DNA from: a virus
Direction: 5' to 3' (one strand)
IMG/VR virus record: IMGVR_UViG_3300021376_002614
Coordinates: 1-48,537 of that record
DNA length: 48,537 nucleotides
The notes under the pieces were generated by a model. It did no database searches, had not been told where the DNA came from, and was given only the letters and a program-made list of their open reading frames with translations. Below, piece after piece: positions 33,357 to 40,712 of the stretch; within the stretch, counting starts at the first letter, position 1, and every line of letters begins with the position of its first letter. Both the position numbers and the translations under genes were made by a program.

Positions 33357-33518
33357 TCACCAGTATCTACCTTGGTTTACGGGTTGTTCATCGCTTTCAC
33401 ATTCCCAAACACCCCAGCGGTAGGTTTCTATTTTTTGAAATTCGTCTTTACCTTTACGCCAATTTTGGATTTCGTCTGCTGATTTCTTTTGATAGTTTGT
33501 TATTCGCCAAACAGCCAT
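33357..33518 (-). CDS. Very small protein
   Basis: 53 residues (starting MAVWRITNYQKKSADEIQNW) ending TGA at 33357. Its ATG overlaps the upstream stop (TAATG), and the 3' end is followed by a gene with a proper ribosome-binding site. It contains a helical basic segment and a Trp-rich RWGVWECESDE. The coupling on the 5' side makes it a likely real gene; no function is visible. Confidence 0.5.
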   Translation of the reverse strand: MAVWRITNYQKKSADEIQNWRKGKDEFQKIETYRWGVWECESDEQPVNQGRYW

Positions 33519-33715
33519 TATTTTTTCCGTGTGCGTTTAGGTTTATTTTCTGGCATAGGTGCTGCTTCTACTGACAATGCTGCTTCCTTTACATTAGCAG
33601 CGATTTTATCCCAGTCAATGTCAAATTGAACTAAGGGTTTGACTTGTATTTGTTCTAGCTGACTGTCTGTTAAAGGACCATCATCCTTGGGATATTTCTT
33701 TTTACGTTGCGGCAT
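33518..33715 (-). CDS. Small basic hypothetical protein
   Basis: 65 residues from the ATG at 33715, chosen because it follows a perfect AAGGAG ribosome-binding site and lies just after folE; a longer frame would run back into folE. It is Lys/Pro rich (PQRKKKYPKDDGPLTDSQLE, then WDKIAANVKEAALSVE), ending KPKRTRKK. Likely a small DNA-binding or accessory protein by charge. Function unknown. Confidence 0.6.
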   Translation of the reverse strand: MPQRKKKYPKDDGPLTDSQLEQIQVKPLVQFDIDWDKIAANVKEAALSVEAAPMPENKPKRTRKK

Positions 33716-33725
33716 AATTTTCTCC

Positions 33726-34490
33726 TTATCGTGGTGCAAATTCTTGCTGTAGTTTGATATTATCCATAAATTCTTTCTTAGTGCCTTGATCGTCTTTAAA
33801 GGCACCTTTTAATACCGTAGTTTGTGTAAGACTACTATGTGCCATAATGCCTCTATTCTCACAGCATCCGTGAGTAGCCTGTATATAAACACCTAGATCC
33901 TGTGCTCCGGTAGCACGTTCAATTTCTCTAGCAATGTCATTGGCTAGTTCTTCCTGTAGTGTTCCTCTTCGCGCACACCATTGAGCAATACGAGTATATT
34001 TACTGAGACCTATTAACTTTTGTGCTGCAATTACACCTATATATGCAATTCCGTTAACAGGTTGGTGATGATGACTGCACAAACTACGAAGTTCGCTACG
34101 AACAACAAGCATACCTTCGTAACGGTCCTGCGAGCCATTTGGAAATGATGTTGAGTCTGGTCTTGGGTCATAACGTCCACTCATTAGCTCATTAAAATAC
34201 ATTTTAGCCAAACGGCGAGCAGTGCCTTTACTATTAGGATCATTGTGTCTATCAATCAATAAAACATCTAACACACGTTCAAAAGCTTTTGTGGCTTCAT
34301 GTATTAGGATCTCTTTGTCAGATTCTTTGACATAGTCGCTGATATTATCTCCCGCCCAGAATCTTTTATTAGTTGCTTGCATACGTTCACGAATTACTTG
34401 ACTTAGTGGACGTCCTACATCTGTAAAAACTGCGCCTTCATAGCCAGGATGATAAGGCGCTTGTTCGACTAATTCTTTTGTATATTGCAT
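33726..34490 (-). CDS. folE: GTP cyclohydrolase I
   Basis: 254 residues from ATG at 34490, supported by GGAG six bases upstream. The family signature GTARRLAKMYFNELMSG, zinc ligands in SLCSHHHQPV and CCENRGIMAH, and the catalytic GLSKYTRIAQWCARR stretch are all present. FolE opens the GTP ring and yields 7,8-dihydroneopterin triphosphate, the shared first step for folate and 7-deazaguanine bases. With queE and queD-like in the same operon-like block its role is most likely the deazaguanine route. It could also help supply folate for ThyX. Confidence 0.95.
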   Translation of the reverse strand: MQYTKELVEQAPYHPGYEGAVFTDVGRPLSQVIRERMQATNKRFWAGDNISDYVKESDKEILIHEATKAFERVLDVLLIDRHNDPNSKGTARRLAKMYFNELMSGRYDPRPDSTSFPNGSQDRYEGMLVVRSELRSLCSHHHQPVNGIAYIGVIAAQKLIGLSKYTRIAQWCARRGTLQEELANDIAREIERATGAQDLGVYIQATHGCCENRGIMAHSSLTQTTVLKGAFKDDQGTKKEFMDNIKLQQEFAPR

Positions 34491-34528
34491 AAATTCTCCA
34501 GTGTACTTATTATACATCATTATTTAGG

Positions 34529-35317
34529 TTAATGCAAGCGAAACAATGTATTTTTTTGTACTGCTTCTTTCAAAATATTTAAATTAACACCTAGATGCCG
34601 CGCATAAGATAGTAATGCTGATGTATCTTTAGGAAAGCAAGATCCTCCAAATCCAAACTGACCATCTGGACCAGGAACTGACAAATGGCTTTTACCAATT
34701 CTTGTGTCTAATGATAAAAGTTGCTTCATGATTTGCCAATCTAGACCAAGTTTACTAGATAAAGCAAACATCTCGTTCATAAAAATAACTTTAGTAGCTA
34801 GAAAGCTGTTAATTATATACTTGACTATTGCAGCTTCTTCTATAGAGCAATACTTAATTGTGGTAATTTTTTTGGTTAAAGATATAAGTCTAGCTGCTTC
34901 TCGTTGATAAGCTTCTATTTTCCCCCCAACAATAATCCAATTTTGTTGTGCATACTCTTGAACGCAGTTTCTCTCAGTTAAAAATTCAGGACAATAAATT
35001 AAGTTAGGATATTTATTTTGTAAGTTCTTATATATATCAGGTGTAATAGTTGTTTTACTTATTATAACACCATTATACGTTTCTAATTTGCTAAGAACTT
35101 CTTCTAATATAGAGCTATCGCATGTTCCGTCTTGTAAAGAAGGACTAGGCACACAGACAAATATGCCATTGCATTTCATTATTTCATCATAGGTACCAGT
35201 TGTTTTTTTATTATGGTCTGGATCTATAAGACACAAAGGGATTATTGGATCACAATTTTCTTTTATTGCAGTTCCAACGTATCCTAATCCAATTATTCCA
35301 AGCTTTGAATCTAACAT
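34529..35317 (-). CDS. UDP-glucose/GDP-mannose-type dehydrogenase, short form
   Basis: 262 residues. The NAD-binding GIIGLGYVGTA is N-terminal, then FVCVPSPS, SKTTITPD and CPEFLTERN follow family order, and FGFGGSCFPKDTSAL carries the catalytic Cys. Typical enzymes are ~390-450 residues; this one stops after the central domain and lacks the C-terminal UDP-binding Rossmann domain. It could oxidise a nucleotide sugar at C6. Short phage forms occur, so truncation may be functional. The stop precedes folE by about 40 bases and its ATG overlaps the upstream stop by one base. Confidence 0.85.
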   Translation of the reverse strand: MLDSKLGIIGLGYVGTAIKENCDPIIPLCLIDPDHNKKTTGTYDEIMKCNGIFVCVPSPSLQDGTCDSSILEEVLSKLETYNGVIISKTTITPDIYKNLQNKYPNLIYCPEFLTERNCVQEYAQQNWIIVGGKIEAYQREAARLISLTKKITTIKYCSIEEAAIVKYIINSFLATKVIFMNEMFALSSKLGLDWQIMKQLLSLDTRIGKSHLSVPGPDGQFGFGGSCFPKDTSALLSYARHLGVNLNILKEAVQKNTLFRLH

Positions 35318-35544
35318 TATAGCCTTTCACTTAATAATAACTCACAAAGTGACTTATCTTTTACCGATTTAAATTTAAACAGCATATGGTCTATGCTAGG
35401 CTTATATATAAACCTATGTCCAGGAAGTCCAAATACATCTAATACCAGAGCGACGGTTTCATTCCACCAAATAGTTCCTTGATAATTCTGCCAATCTACT
35501 TGAACTATGTGAGTGAAATCTTCAGGATTTATTGGAGTGTTCAT
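35317..35544 (-). CDS. Small hypothetical protein
   Basis: 75 residues starting MNTPINPEDFTHIVQVDWQN, then WWNETVALVLDVFGLPGHRF and YKPSIDHMLFKFKSVKDKSL. A compact alpha-beta protein, tightly coupled to the dehydrogenase downstream (TAATG, one base) and overlapping the upstream gene by 23 bases. The conserved-looking VDW...LPGHRFIYK region is reminiscent of small phage proteins with no assigned role. Confidence 0.55.
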   Translation of the reverse strand: MNTPINPEDFTHIVQVDWQNYQGTIWWNETVALVLDVFGLPGHRFIYKPSIDHMLFKFKSVKDKSLCELLLSERL

Positions 35545-35710
35545 ATTCTAGTTGCTCAAGCCTTGTAATTTCGTCTTTAAAATGTAGCTTACGTCTTTTA
35601 AGTTCTTGTATGCGGAATTGGTCTCCATTTAGCATTTCTAAATTATGAATTTCGTTGTCTAATACTCTGTGTTTTTCTTTTAGATGTTTAATCTTTTCTT
35701 GATAAGACAT
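35522..35710 (-). CDS. YdcH/DUF465-like coiled-coil protein
   Basis: 62 residues, nearly all helix: IKHLKEKHRVLDNEIHNLEM and FRIQELKRRKLHFKDEITRL. The LKRRKLxxKDEI segment matches the signature of the DUF465/YdcH family of small coiled-coil proteins in bacteria. It may form a dimeric hairpin; function unknown. Its start follows GGAG in the upstream leader, 9 bases after the HIT gene stop. Confidence 0.65.
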   Translation of the reverse strand: MSYQEKIKHLKEKHRVLDNEIHNLEMLNGDQFRIQELKRRKLHFKDEITRLEQLEYEHSNKS

Positions 35711-35719
35711 AAGTAACTC

Positions 35720-36124
35720 CTAGTAATTTACTGATTCTTGATATGGTTCTAACTTTTCTTTTCGATAATTGCCACATTCGGGTATCACGTGCCTAACGCC
35801 GCCTCTAGGATCAGCCATATCTCCTACTCTACGTGGTATCATGTGTACATGCGGATACATTATTGTTTGACCAGCAGCCTCCCCACAGTTCTGACCAATG
35901 TTGTATGCATCCCATCTTTCATTTTCAACTCCATCAAATCCAAATCTGTATGCTGCTTTGTAGCATTCATATAGCGAATTCGATGTTCTGTTGGTAGGCA
36001 CAAATAGCAAATGCCCTTTGGTAACTGGATATGCGTCTCTAAATACCCAATAGTCTCTTGATCTGAATTCAATTTCTTTCCACGGAACTGTTCCATCTTC
36101 TAATGCCCTTTCTAAGTCAGTCAT
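35720..36124 (-). CDS. HIT-family nucleotide hydrolase/transferase-like protein
   Basis: 134 residues, the usual HIT size. The histidine triad is seen as PHVHMIPRR (HxHxxx); the upstream WVFRDAYPVTKGHLLFVP is the family's nucleotide-binding strand-loop. HIT proteins cleave dinucleoside polyphosphates or nucleotidyl-phosphoramidates, or transfer nucleotides to sugars. The context (nucleotide-sugar dehydrogenase, glycosyltransferase) is compatible with a nucleotide-sugar function. It overlaps the upstream gene by 8 bases. Confidence 0.82.
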   Translation of the reverse strand: MTDLERALEDGTVPWKEIEFRSRDYWVFRDAYPVTKGHLLFVPTNRTSNSLYECYKAAYRFGFDGVENERWDAYNIGQNCGEAAGQTIMYPHVHMIPRRVGDMADPRGGVRHVIPECGNYRKEKLEPYQESVNY

Positions 36125-36311
36125 TTAATGAACTCGCAACTATTTTTTTACGTGCGTCTTGACCTATAATGTCATCTAACATTTCGTTTACACGTTGTAA
36201 CATGGCGCAGGCCATCATTAACATATCTTCAGTATTATCACACATCATAATTTGCTGATCAACCGGACGCATTAATTCTGCCATACGAATTTCTACATTG
36301 TTATTTTTCAT
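36117..36311 (-). CDS. Small helical hypothetical protein
   Basis: 64 residues, methionine-rich and helical (VEIRMAELMRPVDQQIMMCD; EDMLMMACAMLQRVNEMLDD). No signal peptide. It overlaps both neighbours by 8-11 bases, implying coupling. Unrecognised; possibly a small regulatory or scaffold partner. Confidence 0.55.
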   Translation of the reverse strand: MKNNNVEIRMAELMRPVDQQIMMCDNTEDMLMMACAMLQRVNEMLDDIIGQDARKKIVASSLND

Positions 36312-36657
36312 CTTTTAACCTCTTCCAAGTTCTATATTTTTCTAATTCAAGCATATAAGCATCGTAGGCTTTTTTTAGTTTGGGGAATTCTTTTTCCAAC
36401 TCTGTATCACGCTCTGGTATCATTAATACCTTTTCAATAGTTTCTAATCTTTCTTCCAAGTCTCTACCGTTATGGACGATTTTACCTTTAACTTCTAAAC
36501 TGGCTGGATTGTTATTAAGTTTAACATGTTCACCTAATGAATATCCACTGGCATTAGTAGTAGTAGTATAAGTATATCCACTGGTGCTGGAACCGTTATT
36601 GGCAGCGATGTATACTTGATTAGGGTTGGAGTTTACGGGAAGCGAGGTATTGCTCAT
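36301..36657 (-). CDS. Hypothetical protein with conserved C-terminal helices
   Basis: 118 residues. The N-terminal half is Asn/Ser/Thr-rich and probably disordered (STSGYTYTTTTNASGYSLGE). The C-terminal half (GRDLEERLETIEKVLMIPER, then EFPKLKKAYDAYMLELEKYR) is a helical module. A YP/FPxLKxAxDxF-type segment recurs in the C-terminus of the protein at 37074 (KYPGLKIAFDNFKTFYEMVK), so the two may share a domain. The layout suggests a virion-associated protein. Function unknown. Confidence 0.6.
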   Translation of the reverse strand: MSNTSLPVNSNPNQVYIAANNGSSTSGYTYTTTTNASGYSLGEHVKLNNNPASLEVKGKIVHNGRDLEERLETIEKVLMIPERDTELEKEFPKLKKAYDAYMLELEKYRTWKRLKDEK

Positions 36658-37105
36658 TAGGTATCCATTTATTCTTCACCAAGAATCCCCATTCTTTACG
36701 CTGTGGGCCTGGCATAAACAGCGTCCAACAAGTAATATCTGGATCAAGTTCAATACGGTGATAACTACTGGCCTTACTAAAACGAAAATGTCCTGCACCA
36801 CGCCAATGTGCTATTTCGTTTACCTTACGACCCTGCTCATCAAACTGTGGGATCCATTCATAGTAACCTCCTTTAAGAATAAGAGTAGCGTAAGGCCAAG
36901 GATGATCATGTACATCATCTGGATCACTCTTAAGGAACTTGTGTAGGAATATGTTAAATGGAAACCATTTACGATCTTTTAGGAAGATATAATAGCGTTC
37001 CAAATAAGGTTCCTCGCTAACACGATCCAGTATGATACGCTTGCGCCCTATACGATCAAACAGGTTTAACAATTTATTTTTTAGGTGTAGGATTATCATA
37101 ATCAT
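36620..37105 (-). CDS. Cupin-like protein
   Basis: About 160 residues. The cupin motif is visible as DPDDVHDHPWPYATLILKGG (two His and Asp/Glu-type ligands), with YYEWIPQFDEQG and the second motif SSYHRIELDPDITCWTLFMP. Cupins bind metal and act as dioxygenases, isomerases or sugar-modifying enzymes. The start is uncertain: I chose the ATG at 37105; a TTG at 37072, one base after the upstream stop, and an ATG at 37141 are alternatives. It lies between helical genes and near the GT-B transferase. Confidence 0.65.
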   Translation of the reverse strand: MIMIILHLKNKLLNLFDRIGRKRIILDRVSEEPYLERYYIFLKDRKWFPFNIFLHKFLKSDPDDVHDHPWPYATLILKGGYYEWIPQFDEQGRKVNEIAHWRGAGHFRFSKASSYHRIELDPDITCWTLFMPGPQRKEWGFLVKNKWIPNEQYLASRKLQP

Positions 37106-37622
37106 CTTTGACCATTTCATAAAAAGTTTTAAAATTATCAAATGCTATTTTTAATCCAGGGTATTTGTTACACATATCTTGAACTCTAGCCCAATCTGGG
37201 AAACGTTGTTGCCAATCTAATTCATTTAATCCCCAATTAAATGATGCTTGACTTTGAATATTTGTCAAGGTGTAAATCTGCGACGTGGACAAAGGTGCTA
37301 AACAATAATTAGGTGAAGCAGTAAGTAACGTGTGGTTTGCAGCAGCACCTGTTAGAGTTATAGTATCAGAATAACCAGTTGTAATATTGTTAGAATAGGA
37401 CTGAACCGCCATATTGTCAAGATTTAAATTTGCCATTGACTGGGATAAATCTATGCTGTGATTGTCTGCACTTATTACTAAGTCGTTTAGTTCTTCATTA
37501 CAGTCATTTATTGGATAGAACGTAATATTATCTGATTTCGTTCTATAGTTTTCTAATCTATCATAGATAGTAGTGCTATCTGATTCTGTCGTATAGTTTT
37601 TTAGCTGTGAAGAATCGATCAT
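37074..37622 (-). CDS. Hypothetical protein, possible virion component
   Basis: 182 residues with AAGGAAG ahead of ATG 37622, although it overlaps the upstream glycosyltransferase end by 47 bases. The N-terminal ~130 residues are Ser/Thr/Asn/Ile-rich (DSSQLKNYTTESDSTTIYDR), with LTGAAANHTLLTASPNYC and beta-type stretches. The C-terminus has WQQRFPDWARVQDMCNKYPG and a helical tail that resembles the protein at 36301. Composition suggests a structural or attachment protein. No enzyme motif. Confidence 0.58.
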   Translation of the reverse strand: MIDSSQLKNYTTESDSTTIYDRLENYRTKSDNITFYPINDCNEELNDLVISADNHSIDLSQSMANLNLDNMAVQSYSNNITTGYSDTITLTGAAANHTLLTASPNYCLAPLSTSQIYTLTNIQSQASFNWGLNELDWQQRFPDWARVQDMCNKYPGLKIAFDNFKTFYEMVKDDYDNPTPKK

Positions 37623-38673
37623 TAAGTGCTTCCTTTTGTTTTTCTAATTGAACCAGTCTTTTTTCATAATGTGTCATTGTAACAATGATACGATAGCACA
37701 TTTCTTTTTTATGCTGTAGATAATTATTCCAGTCTAAGGTCCAATGACTGGGATATTTGAATCCTTCAAAATACATTTCTGTGTAACTTAGTCTATCAGG
37801 AACCATAGGAATAGCGTTAACTAAGGCACCTTCATAACAACTAATGCCTAAGGTTTCCTGTAGGTTAGCTGAAAATACAATTTTGGCCTCTCCTAATAGG
37901 TTATGATATTCATTTTTAGTCAGTGTTTGGTCCTGACAGACCACAAACTCATATTGTGGTAACTGTTCTTTTAAGTCTCTAAATATTTCTACCTGCTTTT
38001 CTGGTGCAATACGATGTGGAAATAATATAAGATCACGTTTTGAAACATTTTTATAAACATTTAAAGTACTGCTTAGGTACTCCATCGGCCATCCAGATCT
38101 GACAATTTTTTTAAATTTGCCAGCAAGTATTTCACTAAGGTCTTCTTGGAACCAAGGATTTTCTGATTCTAAACTATTGTTCAATAAATTACGCACAAAC
38201 ATTTCAATATGAAAGTTTGTGGCAAAGTAATTATAATCAATAGCATGGAAGAAACTTTTTTCTGCATGTCTTACCCACGGAGCATCGCCGATAAGCCTGC
38301 CTAAAAAGTCTTGGGGATCGTATGATCCAGCGTGCCACAGTGCATGGATAGTGACTGGAATTTTGAGCAAGCTGCTCATGTATTTTAAATTTAAAATGCC
38401 CGGGTGCCAAGCATCAGTAAAAATAAAATTGTCGCCGGATACAATGGTTCCCTCGGTAAAAAGACGAGCAATTTGCTCAATCTGTTTAGACTTATAGATA
38501 TTAGTCCCGCCAAAATTAAGAAAGGCACCAGGAGTAGTGGCACGAGGAATATCTTCAGGACCAGAAATAACCTGAACCTTATGTCCTTGCTTTTTAAGGA
38601 TTTTAGGAACATGATCTTTCCATTGTGCTGTATATCTTGTTTCTACAGCTTCTAGATCAACAACATAGATCAT
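37576..38673 (-). CDS. GT-B fold glycosyltransferase (GT4-like)
   Basis: 365 residues. N-terminal IYVVDLEAVETRY and GHKVQVISG form the first Rossmann half. The C-terminal half has ILFPHRIAPEKQVEIFRDL, EFVVCQDQ, and QETLGISCYEGALVNAIPMV, the E-x7-E-type donor-binding motif of GT4-family enzymes. It would transfer a sugar from a nucleotide donor. T4 glucosylates modified DNA with GT-B enzymes, and this gene sits in the deazaguanine block, so DNA decoration is one possibility; a glycan route with the nucleotide-sugar dehydrogenase is another. Confidence 0.82.
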   Translation of the reverse strand: MIYVVDLEAVETRYTAQWKDHVPKILKKQGHKVQVISGPEDIPRATTPGAFLNFGGTNIYKSKQIEQIARLFTEGTIVSGDNFIFTDAWHPGILNLKYMSSLLKIPVTIHALWHAGSYDPQDFLGRLIGDAPWVRHAEKSFFHAIDYNYFATNFHIEMFVRNLLNNSLESENPWFQEDLSEILAGKFKKIVRSGWPMEYLSSTLNVYKNVSKRDLILFPHRIAPEKQVEIFRDLKEQLPQYEFVVCQDQTLTKNEYHNLLGEAKIVFSANLQETLGISCYEGALVNAIPMVPDRLSYTEMYFEGFKYPSHWTLDWNNYLQHKKEMCYRIIVTMTHYEKRLVQLEKQKEALNDRFFTAKKLYDRIR

Positions 38674-38891
38674 TAACGGCTTGCCTTGTCACGTCTGTCT
38701 TTATTTTTTTTTGGTTTGTTATGAAAGTAAAATTTGTTCCAAATATCACTAGAACGATTATAAAGGTTAGCTTCGTCATAATTGCACATTTCTAATCTAC
38801 AAAAATTTTTAAATGCTTCGAGGTCGTCAAAAATTTTGACTACATCTGGACGATCTTGGAAATAACTTACTTCTTTGTAATTTTTAGCCAT
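38673..38891 (-). CDS. Small basic hypothetical protein
   Basis: 72 residues (AKNYKEVSYFQDRPDVVKIF), then helical DDLEAFKNFCRLEMCNYDEA, and a basic tail ending KKNKDRRDKASR. Its 3' end overlaps the start of the glycosyltransferase by one base, so it is coupled to it. The basic tail suggests nucleic-acid or membrane contact. Unknown. Confidence 0.6.
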   Translation of the reverse strand: MAKNYKEVSYFQDRPDVVKIFDDLEAFKNFCRLEMCNYDEANLYNRSSDIWNKFYFHNKPKKNKDRRDKASR

Positions 38892-38905
38892 TGTTTAACC
38901 TATAT

Positions 38906-39301
38906 TTAGTATTTGATAAATGAACCATTTTCTCCATCTTCGGAGACCTCAATCCAGATTTCACGATCTGGATATCTAGTATGAATCTGAGCATATAAGT
39001 CATCGCTCATCATCTCGCAACTTTTATAATCTAACGACAATACACCTTCGTTGCTAGAATACAGTTTTTCCAACCACCTTTTGAATTGTATAAATTCCAC
39101 ATCTCTGTCATTGTGGGTGACACTAAGCCATACCCTAAAATGAAAGATATGGCGATGGGGATGAGCCAAGAACGATACATCATATTCATCTCCTGTTGCT
39201 AATTTTGGATCGGTCGCCGCCGCAGGAAATTTATGTATTCCTTCCTTGCGAAATGTGACCCAGATCATTTTTAATGGTCTTACGTCCTGTTTTATAATCA
39301 T
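38906..39301 (-). CDS. queD: QueD / 6-pyruvoyl-tetrahydropterin-synthase-like protein
   Basis: 131 residues from the ATG at 39301, which overlaps the upstream stop (ATGA). The zinc-binding pattern is seen as GIHKFPAAA followed by LAHPHRHIFHFRV, then VTHNDRDVEFIQFKRWLEKL and DYKSCEMMSDDLYAQI in the order of the family. QueD makes 6-carboxy-5,6,7,8-tetrahydropterin from dihydroneopterin triphosphate, between FolE and QueE. The catalytic Cys of classical QueD, normally just before the HxH zinc pair, is absent here. The assignment therefore rests on fold and context. Confidence 0.78.
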   Translation of the reverse strand: MIIKQDVRPLKMIWVTFRKEGIHKFPAAATDPKLATGDEYDVSFLAHPHRHIFHFRVWLSVTHNDRDVEFIQFKRWLEKLYSSNEGVLSLDYKSCEMMSDDLYAQIHTRYPDREIWIEVSEDGENGSFIKY

Positions 39302-39801
39302 ATTATTGAGTCTCCTTCGTACTCTTTCCAATCTGTATAAACATCACGACTCATAAGGTTGTGTAAGTAATGACACCATACTCCAGGATTAGTGTCACCC
39401 CAAGTATTGTCATCAATTTTCAATACTGTGTTATAGTTATATAGTTGGATATAGGGCAGTTTAACACTGATCATAGGAATAAATCTTTTGTGTTCTGTAA
39501 ATCCCATCTCGTGCATTTCCTTAGCATATTTTACATCAAAGTCAAGAGTGACCCAATAACCAATATCCAATAAACCATAGACCATTTTACTCCAAGCACG
39601 CCAGTCATCAAGACTACTGGGCGTAAAACTTTGACTAGTGCCTAAATAGACGTGATCTAGGTTATCTACTTTGCTAACTATTTCATCTACGGGTTTGACA
39701 CCAACTACAAATAATGTTCTTTGACCTTTCATTGGAGTATTTTCAACTTCGGTTCCAATAAAATAGTCTACATGTTTTCTACCTTCTGTGCCTATGGCCA
39801 T
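39298..39801 (-). CDS. Hypothetical protein adjoining queD-like
   Basis: 167 residues from ATG 39801, inside the end of the MDR gene; an upstream ATG at 39864 is less likely. The sequence (TEGRKHVDYFIGTEVENTPM; LFVVGVKPVDEIVS; LDHVYLGTSQSFTPSSLDDW; GYWVTLDFDVKYA) looks like an alpha-beta enzyme fold. It is ATGA-coupled to queD-like and probably shares its pathway. I recall no named family; similar proteins may accompany queD-like genes in marine phages. Function unknown. Confidence 0.6.
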   Translation of the reverse strand: MAIGTEGRKHVDYFIGTEVENTPMKGQRTLFVVGVKPVDEIVSKVDNLDHVYLGTSQSFTPSSLDDWRAWSKMVYGLLDIGYWVTLDFDVKYAKEMHEMGFTEHKRFIPMISVKLPYIQLYNYNTVLKIDDNTWGDTNPGVWCHYLHNLMSRDVYTDWKEYEGDSII

Positions 39802-40712
39802 ATTATATAACCTCTGCTGTAATTTGCTGGTCTTTTTATACCGTCGCTGAATGCCTGTTGCCACTCTGAATCACGACTATATCCTCTTGTCCAAAATTTG
39901 TCAACAGTTAATTTACCATTTTTAATCCAATCTACTGCTAGTTCCATACAACCGTGAAATCCAGCATTTCGTGGACTGGGTCTTACTGTGGTAACACTTT
40001 TCCACTGAAGTAGATCATTTTCTTTTTTACTAATATCTCTACTTACTGCTTCTATTAGTAAGGCATTATCGTTTATTATGTTTTGATTAAGGAATAAAGG
40101 CACATTACCATTTATGTCAATCACTATGTCATAGTAGTCGCCTGTGTCTTTGAGTAGAGTAACTCCCATCTCTTCCCACATGTCTTGATTACTTGATCCT
40201 ACCACATCAATTTCAGCAGTATTAAATTCACTTCCCCAAAGTTTTAATGTGTTATAAGCAATGTAACTTAAAAAACCACTGCCCATTAGTAATATTTTTT
40301 TACCGAATAATACGTGGTTACTTATTTCTTCTATGTAAGCTAATATAATGTTTATCCCGCAGGCTACCGGTTCTATAATATAACAAGGATCTGCTTTGGG
40401 CACCACAACAAATTCATTGTTTTTTACACTGTATTGATCAGCATATGCAGGTTCTCCTCTTGTAGCAACGATATCTCCTATTTTTACTGTGGTAAAAAGG
40501 TCATCGCCTACGTCTATAACTTTACCTAATCCTTCATGACCTTGCATACATAGTGGTAGAGGACCAAATTTTCCTTGCATCATGTCTAGATCACTACGGC
40601 AAACTCCTGTCATTATATTTTTTACAATAATATGAGCTTTTTTACTTACAGGATAGTCATAACTACACTCTTCAAAATAACCTTTTCCTGTAGTGTAAAG
40701 CAATCTATTCAT
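39792..40712 (-). CDS. MDR-family zinc-type dehydrogenase
   Basis: 306 residues from ATG 40712 (ATGA overlap with the upstream gene). TGVCRSDLDMMQGKFGPLPL and CMQGHEGLGKVIDVGDDLF carry the Cys and GHE motif for catalytic zinc and the VGDD turn of MDR dehydrogenases. VKIGDIVATR and IEPVACGINI follow in family order, and ILLMGSGFLSYIAYNTLKLW is a Rossmann nucleotide-binding segment. The structural-zinc Cys cluster is absent. It likely oxidises or reduces a sugar or alcohol with NAD(P). It is coupled to the Gfo/Idh gene upstream. Confidence 0.78.
   Translation of the reverse strand: MNRLLYTTGKGYFEECSYDYPVSKKAHIIVKNIMTGVCRSDLDMMQGKFGPLPLCMQGHEGLGKVIDVGDDLFTTVKIGDIVATRGEPAYADQYSVKNNEFVVVPKADPCYIIEPVACGINIILAYIEEISNHVLFGKKILLMGSGFLSYIAYNTLKLWGSEFNTAEIDVVGSSNQDMWEEMGVTLLKDTGDYYDIVIDINGNVPLFLNQNIINDNALLIEAVSRDISKKENDLLQWKSVTTVRPSPRNAGFHGCMELAVDWIKNGKLTVDKFWTRGYSRDSEWQQAFSDGIKRPANYSRGYIIWP

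Noticed and set aside
34491-34528. Promoter before folE
   Set aside because: A TATAAT is present in the gap, but the best -35 hexamer matches only three bases; not listed as a feature.
37576-38673. T4 alpha/beta-glucosyltransferase for hydroxymethylcytosine
   Set aside because: The motifs are those of the general GT4 type, and no dCMP hydroxymethylase is seen in the window.
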